From: Burkholderiales bacterium 70-64
Lineage (GTDB): Bacteria; Pseudomonadota; Gammaproteobacteria; Burkholderiales; Burkholderiaceae_E
Direction of reading: 5' to 3'
Assembly (NCBI GenBank): GCA_001898645.1
Contig: MKUQ01000020.1
Location: 6,004-70,003, forward strand
DNA length: 64,000 nt
Of the stretch, positions 8,196-16,433 are shown piece after piece (the stretch's first letter is position 1; each line of letters begins with the position of its first letter). Position numbers and translations under genes: made by a program. The notes below the pieces were generated by a model. That model did not search any database, was not told where the DNA came from, and saw nothing but the letters and a program-made list of their open reading frames with translations.

Positions 8196-9521
8196 TCAGC
8201 GCTGCGGCATGTCCTTCGCGGAATACCCGAGGCTGACCGCGGCGTCCGGCGGGATCGGCGGCATGGTCGCGTTCCAGGCCAGCCAATGCTCGCGCATGCG
8301 CTCCAGGCGCGCCGGGTCGCGCGTGGCCCGGTTGGCCCGCTCGCGCGCGTCGGCCTCGATGTCGAACAGGTATTCGTGCTCGTCCACCTTCAGGTACTTC
8401 CAGCGGCCTTCGCGGCAGGCGCGCTGGCTGCGGTGGTTCATGCGCCAGAACATCGGGCGCTCGAAGGTGTGGCCGGGGTCGCGCAGCACCTCGAGCAGCG
8501 ACACGCCGTCGGGCGGGTGCTCGGGGTGCGGCTGCCCGCCGCCGAGCTGCAGCATGGTCGCCGACCAGTCCATGGTCATGCAGTGCTGCCCGCTGGTGCG
8601 CCCGGGCGGGATCACCGCCGGCCAGCGCGCGATCCACGGCACGCGGATGCCGCCCTCGGTGAGGTCCATCTTGCCGCCCACCAGCGGCCAGTTGTCGGAG
8701 AAGCGCTCGCCGCCGTTGTCGCTGGTGAACACCACCAGGGTGTTCTCCTCCAGCCCCTGCTCGCGCAGCGCCTGCACGATCCACCCGATGCCTTCGTCCA
8801 TGTGGTGGATCATCCGGCGGTAGCTGTGGATGTTGCCGCCGTGCAGGTGGAAGAGGTTGCCCGCGACGTCCGCGGAGACGTGGCCGTCGTCGCGGGTCTC
8901 CCACGGCCAGTGCGGCGCCGTGTAGTGCAGGCTGAGGAAGAAGGGCTTGCCGGCCTTGGCGTCATCGGCCACGTGCCGGATGTACTCCACCGTGCGCCTG
9001 GACAGCACGTCGGTGAGGTAGCCGACTTCATGGTGCTCTTCCTCGCCGAGGTAGAGGTCGTGGTCGCCCCTGCCGCTGCGATGGGTGAAGTAGTCCGCGC
9101 CGCCGGCCATGATGCCGAAGAATTCCTCGTAGCCCGAGCGCAGCGGCCCGAAGGCGGGCGGATAGCCGAGGTGCCACTTGCCGATCAGGGCCGTGCGGTA
9201 GCCGGCCTCCTTCAGCAGCGAGGGCAGGGTGGGGATGTCGGTCGGCAGGCCCAGCGTGGTGCTGCCCTTGCTGCGGCTGTGGATCGGCTCCTCGAGCGCG
9301 CCGCGCAGGCGGTACTGGTAGCGCATGGTCATGAGCGCGAAGCGCGTCGGCGAGCACACCGGCGCGTTGGCGTAGCCCTCGGTGAACCGCAGCCCGCCGG
9401 CGGCCAGGCCGTCGATGTTCGGAGAGACCGGGCCGAATTGCGCCTCGCGCCCGCCGTAGCAGCCGAGGTCGGCGTAGCCGAGGTCGTCGGCGACGATGTA
9501 GATGATGTTGGGACGTTGCAT
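8196..9521 (-). CDS. Sulfatase, formylglycine-dependent type I
   Basis: A 441-residue alkaline-phosphatase-superfamily sulfatase that removes sulfate from organic sulfate esters. The N terminus NIIYIVADDLGYADLGCYGG supplies the metal-binding Asp pair. Cys56 in VCSPTR is the C-x-P-x-R motif that must be converted to formylglycine. IGKWHLG and FTSDNGG give further active-site residues. There is no signal peptide, so it should act in the cytoplasm. It lies 10 bp behind a Bug-type binding protein and is almost certainly co-transcribed with it, suggesting that a sulfated or carboxylated organic compound is imported and desulfated. No sulfatase-maturation enzyme is in the window. Confidence 0.9.
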   Translation of the reverse strand: MQRPNIIYIVADDLGYADLGCYGGREAQFGPVSPNIDGLAAGGLRFTEGYANAPVCSPTRFALMTMRYQYRLRGALEEPIHSRSKGSTTLGLPTDIPTLPSLLKEAGYRTALIGKWHLGYPPAFGPLRSGYEEFFGIMAGGADYFTHRSGRGDHDLYLGEEEHHEVGYLTDVLSRRTVEYIRHVADDAKAGKPFFLSLHYTAPHWPWETRDDGHVSADVAGNLFHLHGGNIHSYRRMIHHMDEGIGWIVQALREQGLEENTLVVFTSDNGGERFSDNWPLVGGKMDLTEGGIRVPWIARWPAVIPPGRTSGQHCMTMDWSATMLQLGGGQPHPEHPPDGVSLLEVLRDPGHTFERPMFWRMNHRSQRACREGRWKYLKVDEHEYLFDIEADARERANRATRDPARLERMREHWLAWNATMPPIPPDAAVSLGYSAKDMPQR

Positions 9522-9531
9522 GCGTCGGTTC

Positions 9532-10524
9532 TCACTCCACCTTCATGCCGGTGGCCTGCACGACCCTGGTGTAGCGGGCGCTCAGCGCTGCCATGCGTTC
9601 GTGCGCGGCGGCGCCGGTCAGGCCTTCGAAACGCAGGTCGAGGCTGCTCATGCGGGTCTGCACCTCGGGGCGTTTCAGGGCGTCGAGGATACTCTTCTGC
9701 AGCACCTGGACGACGGCCGGGGGCGTCGCGGCGGGCGCCATCACCAGGTAGAGCACTTCGAGCTCCAGCCCCGGCAGGCCCAGCTCGCCCACGGAGGGCA
9801 CGTCGGGGAGGAGATCGGAGCGGTGCCGGCTGGTCACGGCGAGCGCCGTGACCTTGCCGGCCTTGACGTGCGGCAGCATGCCGGGCGTGGCCAGGATGCC
9901 GCCGTCGACCTCGCCGGCCACGACGGCCGTGACCGCCGGCGTGTTGCCGCGATAGAAGATGGGGTTGATCCGCATCCCGGTGGCATCGGCGAGGACTTGC
10001 GCCGCGAGGTGGCCCGGGCTGCCGTTGCCGGCCGAGCTGAGCGCGATCTCGCGCGTCTTGCCGGCGATAATCATCCCCTCGAGGGTCTTGATGCCCGTGG
10101 AGGGGTGCACGCCCACCAGCAGGCCCGAGGACGCCATGATGACCACCGGGACGACGTCGGCGGCCTTGAAGCTCATGCTGCGGTAGATGTAGGGGTTGAC
10201 CGTGAAGGTGGTGTCGATGCCCACCAGCAGGGTATGGCCGTCCGGCAGGCTCCTGGCCACCGCCTCGGCGCCGATGTTGCCGGCGGCACCGGCCCGGTTC
10301 TCCACGATGAAGGGCTGCCTGAGGGTCTCGTGCAGCGCCGGGGCGATCGAGCGCGCCAGCAGGTCGGACGGCCCGCCGGGCGGGAAATTGTTGATGATCA
10401 GGACCGGCTTGCCCGGGTAGGCGCCCTGCGCGGCGGCCCCGGTCGCGCCGGCGCCGAGGCCCAGCATGAGCGGGAGGCCGCCCAGGATGCGCAGGGCGTG
10501 GCGGCGGGTGGCGAGGAATTCCAT
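9532..10524 (-). CDS. Bug-family tripartite tricarboxylate transporter substrate-binding protein
   Basis: A 330-residue periplasmic binding protein of the Bug (Bordetella uptake gene, TctC-like) family, which captures carboxylated compounds for TTT transporters. Twin-arginine-like signal region MEFLATRRHALRILGG, then YPGKPVLIINNFPPGGPSD and FIVENRAGAAGNIGAEAVAR, both family hallmarks. No TctA or TctB membrane subunits are encoded nearby; orphan Bug proteins are normal in Burkholderiales. It leads a two-gene operon with the sulfatase and is divergent from a LysR regulator. Confidence 0.92.
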   Translation of the reverse strand: MEFLATRRHALRILGGLPLMLGLGAGATGAAAQGAYPGKPVLIINNFPPGGPSDLLARSIAPALHETLRQPFIVENRAGAAGNIGAEAVARSLPDGHTLLVGIDTTFTVNPYIYRSMSFKAADVVPVVIMASSGLLVGVHPSTGIKTLEGMIIAGKTREIALSSAGNGSPGHLAAQVLADATGMRINPIFYRGNTPAVTAVVAGEVDGGILATPGMLPHVKAGKVTALAVTSRHRSDLLPDVPSVGELGLPGLELEVLYLVMAPAATPPAVVQVLQKSILDALKRPEVQTRMSSLDLRFEGLTGAAAHERMAALSARYTRVVQATGMKVE

Positions 10525-10615
10525 TGGGTCGTCTCCGTCCGGGTCCCGGTCCGCGGTCGCTGGCCGGGTGCGGGAGCCGATAGGATCGGATCTTTCGCGA
10601 CTCTCGTAAAATGTA

Positions 10616-10637
10616 TTTTTGGTTCGCCAACCAGAAA
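10616..10637. promoter_or_regulatory. Palindrome in the bug/lysR divergent promoter, possible LysR site
   Basis: TGGTT-CGCC-AACCA (10620-10633) is flanked by TTTT on one side and GAAAA on the other, extending the dyad. It lies only 8-11 bp before the lysR start codon and about 90 bp from the bug start. LysR proteins bind such interrupted dyads in divergent regions and often repress their own gene. Confidence 0.4.
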
Positions 10638-10644
10638 AGAACGC

Positions 10645-11577
10645 ATGGATCCGCGTCATCTCCAGCAACTGGCGACGATCCTGGACAAGGGCTCGATCAC
10701 CGCAGCCAGCAAGCATCTGTGCCTGACGCAGCCGACGCTCACGCGCAACATGCGCGTGCTCGAGATGCAGGCCGGCGGCCAGCTGTTCACGCGCAGCCGC
10801 TTCGGCGTGCGCAGCACGCCGCTGGGAGAGATGCTGGCGCGCGAGGGCCGGGTGATCGCGCGCGGGATCAATGCGCTGCGCGAATCGACCGCGCGTCACC
10901 GGCTGGGGCTGCGCAACCAGCTCAGGCTCGCGGCGGGCCCGCTGGTCGGGGCCGCCGTGCTGCCCGGCCTGGTCACCCATCTGCTGAAGGCAAACCCGGG
11001 CCTCGCGCTCACCATCCAGACCGATCGGCCGCACCGCCTCATCGACCAGCTGATCGACGGCGAGCACGACCTGGTGATGGCGCCTTCGTGGCTGGCCCGT
11101 CCGCCGCAGGGGATCGCCCGCTTCCTGCTGGCGCGCGACCGCATCGGCGTGTTCTGCGGCCTGCGGCATCCCCTCGCGTCGCGCGAGACGCTGGCGGCGG
11201 ACGATTTCGATCGCCACGACTGGATCAGCCTGGGCACCGCCTCGCCTTACGAGAAGGAGGTGTTCGAGATGCTCTCCAGGGTCGGCATCCAGCAGATCCG
11301 CACCGAGGTGGCGACCCTTGGAGACGCCTACGTCCTGCTGCGCCTGATGGTCGAGGGGCGGCACCTGGCGGTGCTGCCGGCCTGGCCCGTGAAGTGCCTG
11401 CGCGAGAGCTTCCCGCTGGTGGAGCTGCCGACCGGGGCCGCGCCGACTTCCAGGGACCTGTTCTTCTGGTGCCGCGAATCGGAGCTGGACAAGCCGGCGT
11501 TCGTCGATCTGAAGCGCAGCGCCCTGGCCTACGTCGCGACGCTGGACGGCGGCGCCCAGGGCATCGAGGCGGCATGA
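10645..11577 (+). CDS. LysR-family transcriptional regulator
   Basis: A 310-residue LysR-type regulator. The N-terminal winged helix-turn-helix reads LATILDKGSITAASKHLCLT and QPTLTRNMRVLE. The rest is the periplasmic-binding-like effector domain (residues about 90-300). Divergent from the bug-sulfatase operon with 120 bp between start codons, the classic position for a LysR activator of that operon. The effector is unknown but may be the compound taken up through the Bug protein. Downstream it converges on the DmpR-like gene with a 19-bp gap. Confidence 0.92.
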   Translation: MDPRHLQQLATILDKGSITAASKHLCLTQPTLTRNMRVLEMQAGGQLFTRSRFGVRSTPLGEMLAREGRVIARGINALRESTARHRLGLRNQLRLAAGPLVGAAVLPGLVTHLLKANPGLALTIQTDRPHRLIDQLIDGEHDLVMAPSWLARPPQGIARFLLARDRIGVFCGLRHPLASRETLAADDFDRHDWISLGTASPYEKEVFEMLSRVGIQQIRTEVATLGDAYVLLRLMVEGRHLAVLPAWPVKCLRESFPLVELPTGAAPTSRDLFFWCRESELDKPAFVDLKRSALAYVATLDGGAQGIEAA

Positions 11578-11596
11578 AGGGAGGGCGGCCCGGCCG

Positions 11597-13303
11597 CTAT
11601 CCCGCCGTCTCGCGCTTCTTGAGCCGGTAGGCCAGCTGCGGGCGCGTCATCCCCAGGGTGCGGGCGGCCGAGCTCAGGTTGCCGCCGGCGCGTTCCACCG
11701 CCGCCGCGAGCAGGATGGTCTCGACGTCGTCCAGGCTGACCTTCTTTTCGAGTACGTAGTCGAGGAAGGCGTTGACCAGGTCTTCGTCACGGCGCAGCAC
11801 GGTGCCGTCGCGCGCCAGCCCGGTGGTGCGGTGGCGCCCGCTGCCGGCGCTGATCGACGGGAACAGGTGGGAGAGGTCGATGCGTCCGCCCGCGGGGGCC
11901 AGGATCACGCCGCGCTCGATCACGTTCTCCAGCTCCCTCACGTTGCCCGGCCAGTCGTAGCGGCACAGCGCGTGCAGGGCCTGGTCGGTGACGCCCGGCA
12001 CCTTCTTGCTGTGGCGCGCGGAGAACCGTTCCACGAACAGCTGCACCAGCTGCGGGATGTCGTCCTTGCGCTCGCGCAGCGGCGGGATGACGACCGGGTA
12101 GACGTTGAGCCGGTAGTAGAGATCCTTGCGGAAGCGCCCCTGCTCCACCGCCCGCTCGAGGTCGACGTTGGTCGCGGCCACCAGGCGCACGTCGACCTTG
12201 CGCGTGTGCACGTCGCCGATGCGCTCGAGCTCGCCTTCCTGCAGCACGCGCAGCAGCTTGGCCTGCGCCGAGGCCGACAGCTCCGCCACTTCGTCGAGGA
12301 ACAGCGTGCCCCAGTGGGCGCGCTCGAAGCGCCCGGGGCGCGACTGGTGGGCGCCGGTGAACGCGCCCTTCTCGACGCCGAAGAGCTCCGCCTCGATGAG
12401 CTGCTCCGGCAGCGCCGCGCAGTTCATGGTGATGAACGGCGCCGTGGCGCGCGGGCTGGCGTTGTGCAGGGCGCGCGCGAACATCTCCTTGCCCACGCCG
12501 GTCTCGCCCAGCAGCAGCACGCTGACCTGGCTGGAAGCGGCGCGCTGCATCAGCTCGCGCGCCTGCCGGAAGCTCGCCGACTGGCCCACCAGGTTGTCGC
12601 TGCGCGCGTCGTCGTCGATCGAGGAGCGCAGGTTCTGCACTTCCTCCTGCAGGCGCAGGATGTGGTCGGCGACCGAGTCGGGCTCGAAATACTTCAGCAG
12701 CTCGGCCGCGTCGGGCCACTCGGCCGCCGGGCGCCCGACGATGTGGCAGTCGCGCGCGCCGGCCGCATGGCATTGCGTTTCCTTGAACAGGATGAAGCGG
12801 CCCATGAGCGTCGAGGAGTAGCCGCTGGCGTAGCCCACCTGCATCCAGCAGCACGGCCCGGTCGCCATGCCGTAGAGCTGGTAGTGCACGTCGGCCTCGA
12901 ACGAGCTCTCCCAGGTGAACTCGCCATGGAAGATGCCCTTGGCGACGTTCATGGTCATGGTGTCGGGGCGTGCGCGCACGATGCCCTCGATCGTGTGCAG
13001 CATCGGGCCGATGCCGAGCAGCTCGGTTTCCGAGGCCTCGGGATAGAGCTCGCGCGCCCAGGCGGCGTCGCGTGCGCCCGAGGCGAAGCCCATGCGCAGC
13101 AGCACGCCGCGGGCGCGATCGACGCCGAGCGAATCGAACAGCTCCTTGCGCAGCGCGGCGATCGCCGCCCCGTGCATGAGCAGCATGCGCTGCTCGCCCA
13201 GCCAGATGTGCCCGGTCTCGAGCGAGAAGCGCAACCGCGCAGCGAGGGCATCCACCCTCGCCTGCAGATCCGGGTCTGCGCGCGGCGTCCTGTCGCTTCC
13301 CAC
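11597..13303 (-). CDS. DmpR/XylR-type sigma-54-dependent activator (aromatic-responsive)
   Basis: A 568-residue enhancer-binding protein, close to the 563 of DmpR. Order: XylR_N sensor (LRFSLETGHIWLGEQRMLL; ARGVLLRMGFASGARD), V4R domain (WESSFEADVHYQL, then Cys- and His-containing CHAAGARDCHIVG), a linker, AAA+ domain with Walker A GETGVGKE (about residue 265), GAFTGA (about 311) for sigma-54 contact and LFLDEVAEL, then a Fis-type HTH (NLSSAARTLGMTRPQLAYRL). I chose GTG 13303 because GGGAGGAGAAGGA precedes it and the length then fits DmpR; the frame is open back to 13429. It follows pchF in the same direction and very likely senses 4-cresol or a related phenol and activates pchCXF from the sites at 16093-16136. 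Confidence 0.9.
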   Translation of the reverse strand: MGSDRTPRADPDLQARVDALAARLRFSLETGHIWLGEQRMLLMHGAAIAALRKELFDSLGVDRARGVLLRMGFASGARDAAWARELYPEASETELLGIGPMLHTIEGIVRARPDTMTMNVAKGIFHGEFTWESSFEADVHYQLYGMATGPCCWMQVGYASGYSSTLMGRFILFKETQCHAAGARDCHIVGRPAAEWPDAAELLKYFEPDSVADHILRLQEEVQNLRSSIDDDARSDNLVGQSASFRQARELMQRAASSQVSVLLLGETGVGKEMFARALHNASPRATAPFITMNCAALPEQLIEAELFGVEKGAFTGAHQSRPGRFERAHWGTLFLDEVAELSASAQAKLLRVLQEGELERIGDVHTRKVDVRLVAATNVDLERAVEQGRFRKDLYYRLNVYPVVIPPLRERKDDIPQLVQLFVERFSARHSKKVPGVTDQALHALCRYDWPGNVRELENVIERGVILAPAGGRIDLSHLFPSISAGSGRHRTTGLARDGTVLRRDEDLVNAFLDYVLEKKVSLDDVETILLAAAVERAGGNLSSAARTLGMTRPQLAYRLKKRETAG

Positions 13304-13430
13304 CGATCCTTCTCCTCCCGATGCACCGCCGGGGCCGCCCGGGGCGGCGACGCAGCGCGCGCCGCCGGTCGCCTTCCCGGCATTCTGCACCCGCGGCGGC
13401 CGGGCCGGAGAGCGCCCGGCGTCGCGCATC

Positions 13431-14978
13431 CTACAGGCTGATGCCGCAGCGCCCCGGCGCGATGATGTTGTTGGGGTCGAGGGCCTTCTTCAGGCGCTTC
13501 TCCACGCTGCGCTTGACCGGGCCGTAGGTGGCCGCGACCTTCTCGGCGAACGCGGTGTTGGCGCGGTACAGGCCGTAGCCCTCCTTCGCGAAGGCGTGCA
13601 GCAGCTCGTCGTAGCAGGCGTAGGCCTGCTTCGTCTGCGCCTCGTCGGTGCGGTCGTAGAGCAGGTCGATGACGTGGTGCATGTCGCGCCAGCCGACGAT
13701 GAATTCGCCGACGTAGTCGAAGCCGTACTTGGCGAGGATGCGCTTGGCCATCTGCATCTGCTTGTGCGTCTCGCTGCCCTTGGCCTGCGAGACCGGCGCG
13801 AACCAGATCGAGCCGCCGCCGCCGCGCCAGTTGTACAGGCCGAACTCGCCCAGGTTGGGCTTGCCCTTCATCAGGTCGAAGCGGTACTCCAGCGCCTTGC
13901 TGCCGCGCGCCTGCTCGGCGGTGACGATCCTGCCGCCGGTGGCGGCGGCCACCGCCTCGACGATCTTCCAGTTGGCGTCGTTGGTCTCCTTGGTGCCGTA
14001 CAGCGCAGCGTAGACGTTCCAGGCGCCGATGCCGTGGTCCTTCTGGATGCGCCTGACCGCGTCGTCGCCGATCGCGCCCGGCCCGGTGTGGTAGTCGGCG
14101 CGCTTCACCGGCGTGCAGGGCGCTTCCCACAGGGTGTGGGCGATCACCACCGCGTTGGGGATGATCATCGCGATGCGCAGCGGCCGCAGGGCATCGACGA
14201 TCTTGTTGATGTCGCTCTCGTCGGGGTACTGGATGCAGAACGGGCGGAAGTCGGGCGGCGCCGGCATCAGCCACATGCCGAGCTTGGTGACGATGCCGTA
14301 GTTCGACTGGGTGAACAGGCCGTCGAGCGTCGGCCCGTATCCCCACTTGAACACCTGCCAGGTGTTGGAGTTGGGCATCGCGCCCATGCCGGTGCGCAGC
14401 ACCTCGCCGTTGGCGAGCACCACTTCCATGCCGCATGAGAACATGAAGTGCTCGCCGTAGGGGGTGTAGCCGACGCCGCGGTCGACCGCGTTGCCCAGCG
14501 GGCCGGCGATGGCCGACGGCGCCGGGCACGAGAACCACAGCGGCAGCTTCTTCTCCTGCAGGTAGTCGTAGAGCTGCTGGTAGGTCACGCCGGGCTCGAC
14601 CAGGGCCGTGCACAGGTCGGGGTCCACCGAGAGGATGCGATTCATGCGGCGCAGGTCCATGACCACCTGGCCGCGCTGCACCGGCGCGGCCGATCCGTAG
14701 CCGAGGTTCTTGCCGGTGGACACCGTGTAGACCGGCACCTTGTGCCGGTTGAGCACCTTCATCACCTGCTGGATCTGCTCGACGTCGGCCGGCATGATCG
14801 CCGCCGACGGTGCATGCTGCGCATCCGGCACCGGCATCATGATCTTGTTGTAGGGCGCCAGGCGCTCCGCATCGTCCAGCACGTACTCGCGCCCGACGAT
14901 CGCGCGCAGCTCTTCCAGGGCCTTCTCGAACGCTGCCGCGGGGGTGCCCCGGGGCAGCACGTTGCGCTTCGAACTCAT
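13431..14978 (-). CDS. pchF: 4-cresol dehydrogenase [hydroxylating], flavoprotein subunit
   Basis: A 515-residue vanillyl-alcohol-oxidase-type flavoprotein. Members oxidise 4-alkylphenols through a quinone methide that adds water, giving 4-hydroxybenzyl alcohol and then 4-hydroxybenzaldehyde. The FAD-binding region shows PVYTVSTGKNLGYGSAAP and NAVDRGVGYTPYGEHFM. The C-terminal cap domain ends NNIIAPGRCGI, as in PchF and VAO. The pairing with a small c-type cytochrome (PchC) in the same operon argues for the dehydrogenase rather than the oxidase. GGAG upstream of ATG 14978 supports the start. Related members act on eugenol or vanillyl alcohol, so the exact phenol is uncertain. Confidence 0.9.
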   Translation of the reverse strand: MSSKRNVLPRGTPAAAFEKALEELRAIVGREYVLDDAERLAPYNKIMMPVPDAQHAPSAAIMPADVEQIQQVMKVLNRHKVPVYTVSTGKNLGYGSAAPVQRGQVVMDLRRMNRILSVDPDLCTALVEPGVTYQQLYDYLQEKKLPLWFSCPAPSAIAGPLGNAVDRGVGYTPYGEHFMFSCGMEVVLANGEVLRTGMGAMPNSNTWQVFKWGYGPTLDGLFTQSNYGIVTKLGMWLMPAPPDFRPFCIQYPDESDINKIVDALRPLRIAMIIPNAVVIAHTLWEAPCTPVKRADYHTGPGAIGDDAVRRIQKDHGIGAWNVYAALYGTKETNDANWKIVEAVAAATGGRIVTAEQARGSKALEYRFDLMKGKPNLGEFGLYNWRGGGGSIWFAPVSQAKGSETHKQMQMAKRILAKYGFDYVGEFIVGWRDMHHVIDLLYDRTDEAQTKQAYACYDELLHAFAKEGYGLYRANTAFAEKVAATYGPVKRSVEKRLKKALDPNNIIAPGRCGISL

Positions 14979-14998
14979 GTTTCCGTCTCCGATTCTTT

Positions 14999-15664
14999 CT
15001 AGAGGGCCAGGACGAACGAGACCAGGCCGATTCCGGTGGCGCGGCCGCCGGCGAGCGGACGCTGCGATGCGGCCGGCGGCAGCGGCCGGCCGGCGAGGGC
15101 GGCGGCGTGGCATTGCGCGATGCGCCGCGGCCATTCGTCGAGCGGGTCGGACCACGCGACGGGGTCGGCGCCGTCCGGCCCGCGCAGGTGGTGGCGCACT
15201 GCGCGCGCATGGAAGCGGTGCCTCGCCTCGACGAGGAAGCCGCCGCCGCGGGCCGCGGCGACCTCGTGCAGCAGCACTGCCTGGGCATCATCGACGATAC
15301 CCACCAGGTGCGTGCCGGCGCCGGCCAGCATGGCGTCGATGTCGTCGAAGGCGGCGAGCGCGTCGCTGCCGCGCTCGAGCAGCACTGGCCGCGCTCCGGC
15401 TTCGCGCAGGGTCGCGGCGATCGCCCGGCTCAGCGCAGCCGCCTCCGGCAGGTCATTGCGCGACACGATGGCCACGTGCATGCCGCCGACCGTTGGACGA
15501 GCCGTGTCGACGGGCGCGCGAGCCGCACTGGCGAGCGGGCGAGCGGAATCGGCATGCGGGATGGCTGCAGCCGCAGGGTCGAGCGAGGCCTGCGCGATCA
15601 GCGGAGCGCCTGCCAGCGCCCCGCCGGCCGCCACGCTTCCGAGAAAACGGCGCCGCTGCATCAT
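14999..15664 (-). CDS. PchX-position protein of the 4-cresol dehydrogenase operon, Tat-exported, function unknown
   Basis: A 221-residue protein with an RRRFLGSVAAGG twin-arginine signal at its N terminus, so it is exported folded. The rest has an alpha/beta look with a Rossmann-like middle (HVAIVSRNDLPEAAALSRAI) but no motif I can assign. Its start overlaps the pchC stop by 4 bp (ATGA), and pchF follows 20 bp later. In Pseudomonas putida 4-cresol operons an uncharacterised gene, pchX, sits between pchC and pchF; this gene has the same place. Roles in cofactor insertion, export or assembly of the PchCF complex are possible but unproven. Start: the first of two adjacent ATGs. Confidence 0.7.
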   Translation of the reverse strand: MMQRRRFLGSVAAGGALAGAPLIAQASLDPAAAAIPHADSARPLASAARAPVDTARPTVGGMHVAIVSRNDLPEAAALSRAIAATLREAGARPVLLERGSDALAAFDDIDAMLAGAGTHLVGIVDDAQAVLLHEVAAARGGGFLVEARHRFHARAVRHHLRGPDGADPVAWSDPLDEWPRRIAQCHAAALAGRPLPPAASQRPLAGGRATGIGLVSFVLAL

Positions 15665-15975
15665 TGCACCTGCTTGCCCGAGACCAGCCGGGCCACGGCC
15701 GCCAGCATGTCGTCGTCGATCTCGCTCGGACGGAAGCTGGGCATGGCGCGATTGCCGTGGCGCACCACGTAGCGGATGTAGTCCGCCGGCAGGTCGCGGC
15801 CGGTGATGACCGGCCCGACCCCGCTCTCGTGGCAGTAGCCGCACACCTTGTCGTAGACCTCCTTGCCGCTCTGCCACTTGCCGCTGCTGTCGGCCAGCGC
15901 GACGGGCGCGGCCCCGGCGAGCGCGAGCGCCGCGAGGCACCCGTACGCGATCCTGGGGATCGACGCGTGGTTCAT
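15661..15975 (-). CDS. pchC: 4-cresol dehydrogenase cytochrome c subunit
   Basis: A 104-residue periplasmic cytochrome c. A signal peptide (about residues 1-27, ending ALA) is followed by GKEVYDKVCGYCHESGVGPV with the CxxCH haem site and by RAMPSFRPSEIDDD, whose Met is the distal haem ligand. This matches PchC, which accepts electrons from the FAD of PchF and passes them to the respiratory chain. First gene of the operon: AGGAGGAG lies about 10 bp upstream of ATG 15975, and a sigma-54 promoter lies 35-50 bp upstream. Confidence 0.88.
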   Translation of the reverse strand: MNHASIPRIAYGCLAALALAGAAPVALADSSGKWQSGKEVYDKVCGYCHESGVGPVITGRDLPADYIRYVVRHGNRAMPSFRPSEIDDDMLAAVARLVSGKQVQ

Positions 15976-16008
15976 GTGTCTCCTCCTTGCGTGATGGTGC
16001 CCTGCCGT

Positions 16009-16025
16009 TAGCAAGGCACGTGCCA
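16009..16025 (-). promoter_or_regulatory. Sigma-54 (-24/-12) promoter of pchC-pchX-pchF
   Basis: On the minus strand the sequence is TGGCACGTGCCTTGCTA: TGGCACG, four bases, then TTGCT. This fits the sigma-54 consensus TGGCACG-N4-TTGCW at every position. The predicted start of transcription is near 16000, about 25 bases before the pchC ATG. It requires an AAA+ activator, which the DmpR-like gene at the end of the operon supplies. Confidence 0.9.
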
Positions 16026-16092
16026 GCGAGGAAACGCTCTTGTTTACAGGGGGGAGCCGGCCGATGCGGCTGCGTATCGGCCGGGATATCGA

Positions 16093-16108
16093 TTGATCAA
16101 TTCGTCAA
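16093..16108 (-). promoter_or_regulatory. Upstream activating sequence 1 (DmpR/XylR-type)
   Basis: TTGATCAATTCGTCAA is a 16-bp dyad that differs slightly from the DmpR/XylR site TTGATCAATTGATCAA. Its centre is about 100 bp upstream of the predicted sigma-54 start site. Confidence 0.8.
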
Positions 16109-16120
16109 AACGACGGGCGT

Positions 16121-16136
16121 TTGATCAATTGGTGAG
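16121..16136 (-). promoter_or_regulatory. Upstream activating sequence 2 (DmpR/XylR-type)
   Basis: TTGATCAATTGGTGAG repeats the left half of the DmpR/XylR-type dyad exactly and part of the right half. It is 28 bp from site 1, close to three helical turns, as for paired UAS elements of DmpR and XylR. It is about 128 bp from the predicted start site. Confidence 0.75.
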
Positions 16137-16205
16137 ATGCGACCTCGAGGCGCAGTGGAGGTAGCATCGTGGCTGTTGACTCCCTCGCAACCGGAGGAAA
16201 TCGGC

Positions 16206-16433
16206 ATGGACGATCGGAAACCTGCCGCGGGCGCACCGACCATCGACGAGATCTACCGGCAGCTCAAGAAAGGGCTCGGCCACGAGCTGGTCGACGACAA
16301 CAATGTCTTCGAGCTGATCCGACGTTCCGAGCAGGACGGCCAGGCGGTGCTCGCCCAGGAGCTGCGCGAATGGAAGTTTCCCTGCAAGCCCGATCGGCCC
16401 GAAGCGCCGGCCCGCCGGGCCGGGCACCGATGA
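16206..16433 (+). CDS. Small conserved-looking protein of unknown function (75 aa)
   Basis: A 75-residue soluble, charged protein without recognisable domain. The middle (TIDEIYRQLKKGLGHELVDD) looks helical and the C terminus is basic and Pro-rich. GGAGG sits 9 bp before ATG 16206, and its stop overlaps the start of the next gene by ATGA, so it is translated and coupled to the amidotransferase. It is divergent from the pch operon, whose activating sites lie just upstream. No function is proposed. Confidence 0.65.
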   Translation: MDDRKPAAGAPTIDEIYRQLKKGLGHELVDDNNVFELIRRSEQDGQAVLAQELREWKFPCKPDRPEAPARRAGHR

